From Eretmocerus hayati (Eukaryota; Arthropoda; Insecta; Hymenoptera; Aphelinidae), in assembly GCA_029851415.1 (NCBI GenBank), contig CM056742.1:153579121-153643120 (forward strand): DNA of 64,000 nucleotides, in the 5' to 3' direction. How positions within the stretch are numbered: the stretch's first letter is position 1; every line of letters begins with the position of its first letter. Below, in pieces: positions 47,119 to 59,699 of this stretch. The notes beneath the pieces are model-generated. The model was not told where the DNA came from, did not search any database, and worked only from the letters and a program-made list of their open reading frames with translations. The translations under genes were made by a program, and so were the position numbers.

Positions 47119-50100
47119 TTATTTAATATGCTCAATTAGTCGTTTCACTTCTTTTATATATATATCTGGTACCCTGTTCTCCCTCATCTCCGTACATTTG
47201 CGTTCCATAGCTTCTCGTAGTTGTCGGTTACGCATTTCCGCTTCTGCACGGATTGCCAAGCCCTCTTCGAAGTTCCTTTGCCGCAACGTGATCTTTTCTT
47301 TTTCTTTCTCGTTGACCTATAATACAATAACAATTGAAGTACAAATCCGTTTCCAATCCATGCGCGAAGCACTTAGTCAGCCAGAAATATCACCTGTCGA
47401 AGAATTTCGCTTCTATGCTTGAGAGCCTCGCGTTTCTTCTTCTCACGTTGCTTTTCTTCCCGGCACAAGGCCTCCCTCTGCAGCGCGAGAATTTTTTCAA
47501 ATTCACGCTTTTCACGTTCCATTTCCATAGCTTGCAATTGTATCTTCCTCTCAATTTGCTTCTGCCTGGAGTCACGCAACTTCTCGAGATTTTCAATTTT
47601 CTTCAAAGCTTCCTCTTTTTCACGACGACGCCATTCGCGTTCCACTTCTTCGGTCACCCTTGAAGCGTTCAACTCGTCTATCTGAGCCTGTTGATTCAAT
47701 TTATCATTGAATTCATCTTACTTAGTTTATTTACTTCATTATTTAGAGAACATTTTCAACATTTTAGAGCCGTATACGTATGAAAGATTGAATGATTCCA
47801 TCAGGATTTTGATAAATCATTTACAATGACGGCTAGAAAACAATTGAGTCTTTCATTCCTACTACTCACTCATCTTTTAGTTAACTCTACCTATGTCCTT
47901 GCGGAAGCATACTACTTGTTGAACTTGAATCAATAATTACGAAGTTCCCAAGGTATTTCTTCTAAGTGTTTGATTTGAATCAGCGGTCGGTAACATTTTG
48001 ATTGGAACGTTATTCATGTCTAAGAACAGAGATAGGGATTGTGACATTTGGATCTACGATTTGTCTCGCGCTAATTGTTTTCATCGCTAATTAAATATGT
48101 GAGCAGATTCTTCTGAAAGATCGTCAATAGAAAATTCTGTCTGTCTTTGTCTAGATATTCTAACTTGAGCATTTGCTAGAAAACTATCTCCTTTTCTTTT
48201 TCCGCGAATATAAACATCTAGCGAGGAATTATTCACTACCTGCACGTCTTGAGCCTGCATAGCTTGTTCAGCAACCCTATTCTTTTCACGCTCCTTTCGT
48301 TGATTTTCTAGCTCCTGCTCCTCTAGAATCCTGGCGTCTCTTTCAGCCTTTTGACGATGGTACGCTTGAATCCTTCGGTAAAATAATGAATATTTTCTTT
48401 CATCTTGTTTCATTCCAAAATGAAATCGTCTTTCATTCACAATGATCGATTCGTCCACCGTGGAGTGTTATCGGACATCTACGATTGAATGGATGAACTC
48501 TGTAGATCATATCCCGAGGGAAAGAAATTTCTAAACTTGGAGAATCGTTTTTATGTCTTCCATTCTTCTATCAAGCTTCAAACAGCACACGCGAGTGCTT
48601 TTAATCAAGCTCCCATTCTGAACGTACAATTGACGAATCAAGAAGACTAACGAGGAGAGCATCAGGTCTGCGGAACACGGATCTTGATGAAACTCTAGGA
48701 ATCATCTTGTTTTGGTAAAAAATGAAGGTGTCCTCAAGTGTTGAGTCTAATAGGCCTTCTATCCCGAGATACAATTATAGAGGTTAGCACTGTTAGTATA
48801 TCCATATATGTGTCTTTTCAATATGAGCCTATATGGGCAACGTTAAACTCCATAGCTGTGTCTTGGGATAGGAGGCCCATTGGACTTGAGCTGTGGAGAT
48901 ACAGGGTTCCCTCGGTATCAGCGGATTTATTATCCGCAGATTTTAGTGTCCGCGGATCGTTGCTTTGCGCCGGCCCCTAGTTATACGAAGGCTTAGTGTC
49001 ATTATCCGCGGATCGATCGTCATTACTGCTCGGAAATTGTCTTATTTCAATGCATTTTGTTTGTGTTCAATGATCAATGCTCAATGATCCGTGATCACAT
49101 CGAATAAAATATGTATCTCAACCACGAGGTTGGTGATCCAATCAATCTCAGATTCCCTCGCCCGGACATACTTGAGGCATGTCTCCGAGTTATTTGAAAT
49201 TTAGAGAATCTTCTGGGGATTTGTGTGCTGGTTCAACTATCCATAACACACCTTCTGCTGAAATTTCACGGAGCCTGTCCATTTTGTTTTTGAGTATTCG
49301 ATGTTTAAAGTTCGAGCTCGCAACACGCGAAGAATAGGAATAGCACATCAGAAGGCAACTTTTTTGGGCCGTTCTCACGAATGCTCTGACAATTCTTCAG
49401 AGAACTCGCTGAAGAATTGATATGTCATTCGTTCAAGTGTTATCTTCATCCTTGCCTAAATAGCGACCCGTACCCACTTATTTTGTTTACACGAGAGCTC
49501 AAATGTTTGTGATTTTTGTCAGCGCGCAATATTAATTTTCTGCCTCGCGGAGAGCGGTTGTGTGTAAGCGTGTACGTGCACGAGCTGCTTTGTTGTGTGT
49601 ACGCAATTGTACATAAAAGACGGCGAGGTCGGGTTGATATCAAATCGACACGGCTTACTCAAACTTTTCATCCTTATTGTCCCAGGAGACATACCTCAAA
49701 CCACAGAGGTGATGAAAATTTTGCCCTTGAGCTACCGACAGCGAATCTTTTCCATGATGCACGTGAGCAGACATCAGGGTCGAAAATGATCGTTGAAATG
49801 ATAGACATTGAATTGTATATTAGAGATTCAGCGATGACTCGTGACTCCATGATGAATGTGAATCTCAGTTTCACAGTTCAGGGCAACAATTTGAAGAAAT
49901 GCAAAAGACTGCGAAAGACCAGTAAAACTGCCGAAAATGACTGATTTATCCTAGTTTTGAAGCAATTTTTGATAGATTTGAGCACTTATTCTTTCTTCGA
50001 CCTCGGAGATTCGATGTTCTCATGCATCAATATTGCAAAGTACTTCCATAAAAAGTATTCTACTCAATTTAGAAATCGATACCACGTCGCTCGTGATGTG

Positions 50101-53100
50101 CCAACTCAACGGAACGTAATTCGCTATTTCTCATAAGACCGAGGACTATTTATCCGCGGTCTTATTATTCACGGTACCTTTCTGGAAGCGGACCCCGCAT
50201 ATAACAAGAGATTTCTGCATACTCATTTTTCACAAAAACAAGACGGTTCCCAGAGTTTCATTAAGATCCGTCTTCCCCAGATCTGATTCTCTCCATACGT
50301 AAGCCTCCTCCGCTACTCAGTGCCGGAGAAACAATCAAGGATCGATCAGAGCTGTTGTTGAAACATATCCTGAACACAAAACCAATGTTCATTTAGTATG
50401 GATTTTGATCACAATTTATACCTAGTGTCCATGATTCGCTCCTCCTCGCGCTCCATAGCTTTTAGATGTTTGAGTTGCTCATTGCACTCAATGAGCTGTC
50501 TGCGCGCCTCCTCACGCTTCTTTTCCTCGAGCTTGAGCTTCTCGAGTTGAGCTTCTTGCTGTGCAATACTGCTAAGCTTGGACAGCCTCGCCTCGTCGCG
50601 TTTTTTCTCAAATTCTAGCTGACGATCAAGCTCGTTGGCGATAATTTGCTCTTTGAGCTCGCGAGCGAATTTCTGAGTATCCTCGGATCTCTCACGTTCA
50701 CGTCTTTCTTCCTCGCGCAAGGCCTCCACTCGCTGAGCCTCCATAATTTCATTGGCCCTCAGTTCTTCGGCTTCATTTTCCCTATCTAGCAGACGTTTCT
50801 CAGCCAGCTGATATTTTGAATTCATGAAAATACAGTCAGTATCTTGGTTCGTCAAATTTATATATCAATTTTACTATCTAATTTTTGGCGAGTAGAGTTG
50901 CATCGTCAAGGTTGAAGGCGAGGTTGAAGGAAATTATCATGAAAATTCTCTTTATATTTTCTAATTTCTGTTGTTGCCTTGGGTAAAGTACTACCGAGCA
51001 TCCATCAGTTGAGTGTTTCATCGTAAAATTTAGTATGCCGGCCAGAACACGAGCAAAAAGACTCTTTTGATTTCTTTAATTCGTCAAACTATGAACGACA
51101 ACGACAAATTCGGAATTATTGTACCAAGAGCATGCTGTCGTAAAAGAGATAATTCACGGATCATCATTTGCTCATCCACGTCATCATAGTTAGGTTGGAT
51201 ATTTGTGGCATCTGTTGTTTTGTCATATCAACCAATCGATTCAAAGATACCTATCATTCCTAAATTGTTGAATATTATCACAATGTGCAGCTGTTTTGAA
51301 GGCTGTAATTTTTTGGGGTCGGACGATGTGAAGGAAAAAAAGTCACGGATCATAAGTGTACGCACATTGCGTTATCAGTGAATGGTATTCACCAAACCGA
51401 GTGAGTTGGCCATTTCCAAAGAATGCCGTACCGAATAAGTGCTTATTAGACATGATGCGCTTCATGCACCGGTAACTTTTTCCGTTTGCAGATACTCTAT
51501 TCAATACTTATCTCTTGCTAATTGTGCCTCATTATCTTATTCTCCATTGTTCATTATCATAAACTGACTTGAATAATGCTGATCCAAATATTGTGAATTC
51601 GCCCTTGATTCCATCTTTCACTCATCGAACTTTTTGAACAGCCTTGGGCTTGACGTGATCCCAGTATCAAAGAGAGCCTTGAAACGACCTGCTCAACGTG
51701 GCCACAAGTATTGCTCACGAGTGAAAATTGAATCGAATATTGAGTGGCCACATTGTTTTCAAAAATGTTGTATTCAAAAGCGACGTCTGTCCGAGTATTC
51801 ACAATCTTTGGCTATTAGCGACAAATGGATGAACGGACATGCAAATAAAAATTTATCTAATATTTTACAAAAAGTAGACCTCACCAAGACGTGCGAAATG
51901 CTCGTCAGGTTTTGTCTCAGTGACCCTCAAAGTGCAGTGTAAATCACTTCTGTAGCTCGAATTCTAGTTATTGAGATATGAATTCCGATACTGAACAAAA
52001 TGTTTGGGGATGGTCGACCGAAAAAACTTGCAAAGCTTCAGAATCTGTTTCAAGAATACCACTATAGCCAATTATGTTCACAATGAAACTCAAAAATCAA
52101 TTAGAAGACAAAAAAATTTGTTATATTTCTTCAACTCACTTGGCCCAAGTTTATGCCGCACATATTTTTTGACTCTCCGGCGACTAACCAAGTTGATGAC
52201 TTGAAAAGTGAGTTTGGAGTACTTAGTCATATTTGACACGGGTTGCTCTGTAAGTTTACTGATTTTTTTTTCGAAATCAAAGTGAATCGACGATCACTTA
52301 CACTACTCAGTAATACAGAGGAAGTCACATAGACATTAAAAATTGAATATTTGAGCAGTCTACCATTACGAAATCTTTTTTCATTATAGAGACCTATAAC
52401 TTCTCTTTGACTTTTGTCTAATGAATTTCATTCTGTAGCCATTATACGAGATACCTGGACATTGAAAATGCTTCAATCGTGCGAAAGTTATTTCTTGATG
52501 CAATGAAAGAATCCAACCGATTCCTCGTCGTGATGGAACATAATCATGGTAACAAAACCATTGAAAGATATACATCAATGTAGGTTTTCAAAAATCATTA
52601 GCCTCAGCTTCCGGAAGTGGTTTGGTTCAATAAACAGACATGATTCGTGCAAAATCGTGATTTCCAAGTATTGATTGATATCTCAGAATTTTTTAATGTT
52701 TCTTTCATGTCAAAGATGGGTGCATCGTAAATATCCTGGAATGATTGAATATATGGACACGAATTTAATACCGTGCGTATAAAAGTTACACAGCTCAAGG
52801 TGCTCTCAAATATTTGGTTGTGGTTTACATTTGGAGATTATATCTACTTCTTTAGGCAGTCATGGCCAAAGTAATGAATAATCTCAAACAAATCAATAGC
52901 CATAGAACAAGGACTAATCTTACTTTCTATGCAAATGAATACGCACCTGAGCATCGCGTACAGCTCGGCATTTAGTCTCGAGTATGATCTTGTTACATTT
53001 CTTAATCTCTTGCTCTTGCTCTAGCTTTAGCTGACGGGCTCTCTCAAGAAGATGCATGGTGCGCTGCCTAGACTCTTCCTCGATCTCGGTCAATCTGCCT

Positions 53101-53773
53101 TGCTGCTTATCCCGGCTGCGACGCAGGTCCATCTTTCTGACTGATTCCTTGCGTGCCATGCTCTCGCTACAGAATTTATACTCGAATTTTGAATTTGAGA
53201 GTCGGGTCGTCAATTTTACAGAAGCGACAGATATGGTGCATTCGAAGATGTAAAAGGATGAAATTCGTTGCGTCGTGTAACTTTTTAATTTTTTAACCTT
53301 TGAAATTACGTTGAGTCGATGTTTGTCCAAGTTTGTGTGAACCTGTGCTCATTTACTGAGCGTGTGCAATTGTATTGAGAAGATGAAACGTCACTAGTTC
53401 TCATCCAAAAGTGATTCTCTTTTCAATTTAGCAATGGTCAAAATCGAATTGGATGATTTTCGGCTGAATCAAAACCTCGAAAAATCATCAAGTGAATATA
53501 TATTTTTACTATTATAACTGTCTGATTAGGAGAGAAGTTGACTGGAAAAATTGGAGAGACAACCCGGTAGCTCGAAATTTGTTACCGTAAGAGACGATCT
53601 TTTTCCTTTTCTGCAGCTGCAAGAGCTTTCTCCTTTTCATCTCTTGTTGGGATGTAACAACGCTCCATCAGCATTTCAAATTCTGTTTTCTCAATGATTT
53701 TTGGATATACTGTTGGTTCAGTTGATGGTACCAATATTTTGCGAAATCCATTCTGATCTAATGCTAGCGTGAC
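47119..53773 (-). CDS. CFAP45: CFAP45, exons 2-7 (cilia- and flagella-associated protein 45)
   Basis: Minus-strand exons, in order, are 53773-53586, 53166-52947, 50807-50422, 48372-48240, 47687-47394 and 47316-47119 (TAA). With exon 1 at 59400-59224 they give 531 residues, close to the roughly 550 of vertebrate CFAP45, and every junction is in phase. Family blocks include ILVPSTEPTVYPKIIEKTEF, LKLEQEQEIKKCNKIILETK with CRAVRDAQ, EVEREWRRREKEEALKK and a final RQRNFEEGLAIRAEAEMRNR. The chain is one long charged coiled coil. CFAP45 is known as a filamentous protein inside the lumen of axonemal doublet microtubules (family knowledge), so expression in testis or ciliated sensory cells is expected. 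Introns of 2.0 and 2.1 kb and the 5.4-kb first intron hold repeats. Confidence 0.95.
47688..48239. other. CFAP45 intron 5, no feature
   Basis: A 552-bp intron between in-phase exons. No repeat or gene was recognised. Confidence 0.6.
48822..50220. repeat. Decayed DNA-transposon remnants in CFAP45 intron 4
   Basis: At 48,822-48,905 the phrase GGGCAACGTTAAAC and AGGAGGCCCATTGGAC is a diverged copy of element V (6.4 kb). At about 48,909 TACAGGGTTCCCTCGGTATC resembles pogo/Tigger-type termini, followed by repeated TTATCCGC and TCCGCGGATCG words; a similar set (GACCGAGGAC, TATCCGCGG, ATTCACGGTACC) recurs at 50,130-50,180. No transposase frame was found. The intervening 49.2-49.9 kb is unexplained. 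Confidence 0.45.
50808..52946. other. CFAP45 intron 3, no feature recognised
   Basis: A 2.1-kb intron with several 60-100-codon frames that match nothing I know. No long inverted repeat was noticed. Confidence 0.5.
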
Positions 53774-54061
53774 CTGCGAGAGAATGATAATTGTCGCATA
53801 ATCAATATTTTCCACTTGGCTATTAAACTCAATGGCAAATACATTTGATGATAGTGACACACTAGCCATAATCATATAACATTGTTCAACACAACGATCA
53901 AGATTCGAAGGAGCCCGCCGTAAATCATAGGAGTCTGGGTTTCAGCTAATCCTGATCATTGGGTAATTGAGTGATAGATTTTAACGAGCTGGGCAAAGGT
54001 CTCAATGGGCGCAAGGACTGATAACGTGTCGTTTTTTAGTGATTCGTGGTCAAAATTGCTA

Positions 54062-56651
54062 GTCCGGCGGCTGCGTAGGTTTCCGTAGGCTTTTGGGTGT
54101 CCCCGAATAAACCAAGGTTTTTTCTACATATTTTCACCCACTGAGTCCGAATTTTTATGTGGCAAAATCGAAAAGTCATGTAATCATTTGTTACTAACAA
54201 ATTATTATAAACAATCAAAAAGTTGCATAAATCGATCCGATACATTTTTTTGCCTATTTTTTGGGTTATCCTAAGCCGAAAAGGCCTCTGCATATTTTTC
54301 ATGAAAACCCTTAGTTTTTCCGCAGAAAATCCATGAAGTTTCAACAAATTCCAATTTTGCGATTGCGTGGATCTCAGTAGAGATCGAACGAATATTCTGA
54401 TGATATTTTCCGTGGCAGTTGATGGTTGTGTGAATTCATACTTCTGATGAATAAAACGAGATCAAGATTATATAACTTCACTACCGGTCAAAAGTCTCAA
54501 TATATCTTGAAATCAAACTGATGATGTTCAGACGTAGATATCTCAGAATCTACTGATCGTAGAGAGCTTTGCGTGGTCGCACTTTGTAGCTCATATCAAT
54601 TAGTACTTTCAAATCTAAATTCTGTATGCTCCGTCCCGCATTCTATACCAGAGACCCACGAGTCAGAGAAATGACGTTTTTCTTAATTTTCCACCCGAGT
54701 TACGAGTGCCTACAAATTTTGAAAAAATTGTTAGATCTCTATGAGACCTACCTTATCTCCAAGCCCATGGAAAGGCCTTCATAATCCGTTTTTAAACGTC
54801 TTTCATAGTGGTTCTGATATTGAGATATGACGGATTGATCTGCAGGTGTTTTTATCTCAAAAAGATACACGATAATCCAAAAATGATGAGAAACAGTCCA
54901 GTTCAAGGTCGGTAATCTTCATTCCAATGGCTATCCCGATGTTGAGTCAAACTTTTATAAAAATGAGAGTCAGATGACCCAAGGTGGGCTGTTTATCAAC
55001 ATTGTTGAATTATCATGTATCTTTTTGTGAGGACAACACCTGCAGATCAATCCGTCATAGCTCAATATCAGAACCACTATGAAAAACGTTTAAGGCGATG
55101 CTGTCACCGTGCAACCCGGAAATTATATCTTATTTGGATGTAAATCAAAAAATTTTCTCGAAATGAAGTTTGAGACGATTTGTCCATTACGTATTATCAT
55201 CTGAATTGTGGTGGACAACTCATTATTTGTCACGAATCACAAGGCTATCACTAATAAACGAGAATAACTTGCCCGCGGGTACTTTCTAACCTACAAATTG
55301 GCACATTTTCGTTCACAAAACTCTCAAAATCTAGTCCGATTTGGGCCAAACGAAGAGTTATCCAGGCCAAGTTAGATGATAATAAAGCCTGGATAACTCG
55401 TCATTTAGCCCATAATGGAAAAGATTTTGAGAGTTCTGTGAACAAAGTTCAGCGTGCACGGTGACCGCATCGCCTTAAAAACGGATTATGAAGGCCTTTC
55501 CATGGGTTTGGAGATAAGGTAGGTCTCATAGAGATCCAACAATTTTTCCAAAATTTGTAGGCACTCGTAACTCGGGTGGAAAATTGAGAAAAACGTCATT
55601 TCTCTGAATCGTGGGTCTCTGGTATAGAATGCGGGACGGGGCATACAAAATTTAGATTTGAAAGTACTAATTGATATGAGCTACAAAGTGCGACCACGCA
55701 AAGCTCTCTACGATCAGTAGATTCTGAGATATCCATGTCTGAACATCATCAGTTTGATTTCAAGATATATTGAGACTTTTGACCGGTAGTGTAGTTATAT
55801 AATCTTGATCTCGTTTTATTCATCAGAAGTATGAATTCACACAACCATCAACTGCCACGGAAAATATCATCAGAATATTCGTTCGATCTCTACTGAGATC
55901 CACGCAATCGCAAAATTGGAATTTGTTGAAACTTCATGGATTTTCTGCGGAAAAACTAAGGGTTTTCATGAGAAATACGCAGATACCTTTTCGGCTTAGG
56001 ATAACCCAAAAAATAGGCAAAAAAATGTATCGGATTGATTTATGCAACTTTTTGATTGTTTATAACAATTTGTTAATAACAAATGATTACATGACTTTTC
56101 GACTATGCAACATCAAAAAATACTTTGGAAAATCTGTCGTTCATCTGGGGACACCCGTAAGAGCACGACCGCCTACCTAGCTCAGTGTATTGGTGGTAGG
56201 AGATAGCCACCCGAAACCGCGAAAAACAGGTCAACTTGTTTTCGATGCTGAAAAGACCAGTTGCATTTTTCCGGCTTCTGAGCTTTTTCCACGTAAAGTT
56301 GACACTTAAAGGAGCAATTTAAGCCTCAACACTACAAGCTCTCAAAAATCGCGAAATTCGACTTTTTGGAAACTTTATGAATTTTTTGCGGGAAAACTAA
56401 GGGTTTTCATGAAAAATGTCAGGAGGCCTTTTCGACTCAGAATAGCCCAAAAAATACAATAAAGAAATTTTCCGGACCAATTTATGCAATTTTTTGATTG
56501 TTTATAATAATTTGTTGATAACAAATTATTGCACGATTTTTCGACTTTCGCACCATCGAAATTCGGATTCAGCGGGTTAAAATACGTAGGAAAAACCTTC
56601 GTTTATTCGGGGACACCCAAAAGCCTACGGAAACCTACGCAGCCGCCGGAC
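54062..56651. mobile_element. Foldback element T with TA target duplication (2.6 kb)
   Basis: The ends GTCCGGCGGCTGCGTAGGTT and its exact complement are flanked by TA on both sides (54,060-54,061 and 56,652-56,653). The arms run about 1 kb around a centre near 55,090-55,480. The terminal segment of about 300 bp occurs a third time as a partial copy before the right end (55,921-56,160 as well as 56,340-56,651). The frames at 54,036-54,347 and 55,923-56,180 are mirror images, not genes. Confidence 0.85.
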
Positions 56652-56823
56652 TATGCCTGAGCTTGCAAGCTCAAGTAGGGTTATTCAATGTCTACAAGAT
56701 GCTGTGCACGCATATGAAAATTCCTTGCTAGCCTCTTCACTCTATATTGCTTTCTCAAAGAGAAAGGGTTGTATTCGTGACAAGACATTTTTGCTCAATT
56801 TTTTCACTCAAATTAATTTTTCA

Positions 56824-57808
56824 TTCTAAAAATCTTCACTCATAGCGAATCGGCTTCGTACATTTTGTTCCTCTCGCCGATATCTATCTATTGTAAGTCA
56901 CGGCTTTTCCTCCAGGCTTCTCCCTGGTCCTCCACGAATTTAACTTTCTCTGTCGTTGTCTGTGTCCGTCCGTGTGTGTGTCTGTGCAACTTCATTTTTC
57001 GTCAACGGTTTCTCCTCAGCGTTTCGACTGATCTTTCTCAAATTTATGTGAGTGGTAGAGCACCATGTAAAGATGTGCTGAAAGGATTTATAGCCCAATC
57101 TATTAAACAGTTTTCGATTAATGAGTATCCGAAAATAAAAATGTCAAAATTTTCCAAAAATCGATTATTTTATATTCAAATATCTTTTCTCAAAATCAAC
57201 AAATCAAATTTTGGGTCACTTAAACAACCATTTTTTCATCATTTTCCGTCAATTGGTTAATGTGGAATTTTCATTCATATCTATCTCTACCAATTAAATC
57301 ATGAATCTTCTATCAATGAAAAAAAAATCATGTACATTTCTTTTCCCATAAATTTTAACGTAATTCCGTATTAACCAATCGATCAAGGATGGCCAGATTA
57401 ACATTTCATTAGGTCACCTCAACTTCCCTTATAAAGTTTATCTAGACATAAATTCTAAAAACTCGTAATAATTTCTTGAAAATTTTAACATTTTCATTTT
57501 CCGATACTCATTAATCGAGAACTGTTTAACAGATTGGGCTATAAATCCTTTCAGCACATCTTCACATGGTGCTCTACCACTCACATAAATTTGAGAAAGA
57601 TCGGTCGAAACGCTGAGAAGAAACCGTGGACGAAAAATGAAGTTGCACAGACACACACACAGACGGACACAGACAACGACAGAGAAAGTTAAATTCGTGG
57701 AGGACCAGGGAGAAGCCTGGAGGAAAAACCGTGACTTACAATAGATAGATATCGGCGAGAGGAACAAAATGTACGAAGCCGATTCTCTATCCTTCAAGAT
57801 TTTTAGAA
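56824..57808. mobile_element. Foldback element T2 (about 1.0 kb)
   Basis: Arms 56,824-57,160 and 57,473-57,808 are about 95 percent identical in reverse complement, ending TTCTAAAAATCTT. Each arm keeps an open frame of about 125-130 codons starting FLSPISIYCKSRLFLQASPW or a near copy, and includes the GT-rich run GTGTGTGTGTCTGTG. The spacer of about 310 bp is AT-rich and unique. Confidence 0.85.
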
Positions 57809-58750
57809 TAAACAAATAATCTCAATTGTAAAATATGTTTGAAATCTGTTGTCTAAGCACATTTCGACGTGAGAAAGCATTCTGCTAATATCATTTAGCA
57901 GCGTATTGTAAGACTTGCAATTAATTGCAAAAGAGATGTTTAGTTACTCAAGATCATTCTTCATCCGATTTTCAAAGATCTTTGCATCAGAAAACAGCCG
58001 AGAATGATTCGAGTTCGAGAGAGTTAAGTTAGAGGGATTGTCTGTAGGTCCAATGAAACTGCGAGACAACTCGTCTTCGTCGAGAAAATTGCTCAAAGAA
58101 TAGCTTTAGAGAAGCTTTTTCAGACGACGAGCTCCTTCGTCAAAGAGTCACGATATTCTAGTCAAAGATTCACAGACATTTTAATGAATGCAACGCGTCG
58201 ATAGAAGATGAATAAAAATCCTATCCCAGCAAACTGTCATTTGGTATGAGATGGTTGCTCAGAGGTCAAAAGAGATTGATGACCATGAATCTATCTTCAT
58301 TGAAGCTATTCTTGAGCTACTCTACTAGACAAACTCAAAATGTTTCATACAGCTTTGTTAAACCTGCAGACAGTAATAACTTCAATTTCGCTGTCTCAAA
58401 CTCGAATTTTTTTGGCTATTCTCAAATGCAGGGATCTTTGAAAAGCGAATGAGGAATAATCTTGGGCGGCTAATAATTTTTTTTGCAATGATATTGCGAG
58501 TCTTACGTAATAGAATGAAAAGGCTACCAAGAAATCTATATGCGTTCAGTACCCTGTAAACATTGCATAACCCTACTTTAGCTTGCAAGCTCAGTCATTT
58601 TTGATCACGGATTATTCAAAAACTACACGTTATCGATCTTAGCGTACATTGAAACTTTTGGAGAGCTCGTTGAGATTCATCGTTCAACTACCAAACGGTC
58701 TATATCAGCTGAAACCCAAAATCCTATGATTTATGGCGGGCTCCTTTGAC

Positions 58751-59223
58751 AAGCTATGCATTTCTCATCTTATACAAGACATTACTTTACGATTAAAAGT
58801 TGTATAATAATGAACAAAAATGTACATCACTTAAAAGCATTATGAAGATGTTGACTATACTTTGTATGTACATCCATACTTACAATTTTGTTTGTCCAAA
58901 AATTGTTTAACGCACGATTCATTCTGATATTCATTCTACATTCTTGCATTTCAAGGATTATTTGCCTCAAAATTCAAGGATGTTTCCTTGAGAATTCAAT
59001 AATGCCATCGAAACTATATTCAAAAAAATTTGATCGAAAATTCAAGAGAAGACTCGAATTTTCAACCAAGTGTACGTGTAAAATATTCCAGCATCGACTG
59101 GGAAATAACTTCAAGAACACTCTCTTGAATATTCAAGCAGAAATCTTTTACAGTGTATTAATCTATACGTTAATGAGAAATTTAATAAGTAGGTGAATGG
59201 GATGATTTTCTTTGGTACAATAC
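58751..59223. other. Start-proximal part of CFAP45 intron 1
   Basis: AT-rich sequence between foldback Y and exon 1. The 102-codon plus-strand frame at 58,888-59,196 has no recognisable content. Confidence 0.5.
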
Positions 59224-59400
59224 CTCTTTTCCATCGAAAGTGCATCTCTTCAAATGTATTGGCTTGTTCTTCAAGAGTTGTCTGCACTGCTTTGGCTTAT
59301 GAATTGTATACTCTCCAGGTGGAAATTTTGACCTGGACGAAGCCGATGAGCGGCCGCCCGCGGTTCTAGCGCTCACTCGAGACGCCGGTCTCGCTGACAT
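59224..59400 (-). CDS. CFAP45: CFAP45 exon 1
   Basis: Fifty-nine codons from the ATG at 59400. The N-terminus is rich in Ser, Arg and Ala (MSARPASRVSARTAGGRSSA), followed by FPPGEYTIHKPKQCRQLLK and ending FDGKE at the donor GAG|GTATTG. Joined to exon 2 it reads GKEVTLALDQNGFRKILVP, which lines up with the vertebrate CFAP45 segment before the conserved IVPTE motif. The exon is G+C-rich relative to its flanks. It is separated from exon 2 by a 5,450-bp intron full of foldback elements. Confidence 0.85.
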
Positions 59401-59699
59401 TTTTGATGATTAGCAAGATTGACCTTGGCATATGAAAGTGACTCGTGATTACTAATTTGATAGATTTAAGTAGGAGTGATATTGAAAAACATGTATGCAC
59501 GAGTCGATTCGTTTGTCAGGTCAATTCGGATGGATTCTATCCTTTTGGCGATAACTCTGACCCCTGTCTGACCCCGAATAGCTTACTAACTTGAATATTC
59601 CCTATTATGAGCACGGGTCTCTAGAACTCTATATTCGGGGTACAGATCACCCACGGAATTATTGTGGGATGTGTTTCTGGGCTTTTGTGGGATCATATC
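59401..59699. other. CFAP45 upstream region
   Basis: This is about 300 bp between the CFAP45 start codon and element C, and must contain the promoter unless C supplies it. No motif was assigned. Confidence 0.4.

Larger units (their letters stand above)
53905..58750. mobile_element. Foldback element Y, interrupted by two insertions
   Basis: The outer arms pair: GGAGCCCGCCGTAAATCATA (53,910) with its near complement at 58,725-58,745, then CTGGGTTTCAGCT with its complement. Further in, TGAGCTTGCAAGCTCAAGTA at about 56,658 pairs with 58,571-58,591. The left arm is continuous only if 54,062-56,651 is removed, which proves that insertion is later. It lies wholly within CFAP45 intron 1. Confidence 0.8.

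Noticed and set aside
47198..47685. Plus-strand frames overlapping the CFAP45 exons
   Set aside because: Shadows of the highly charged coiled-coil coding sequence on the other strand.
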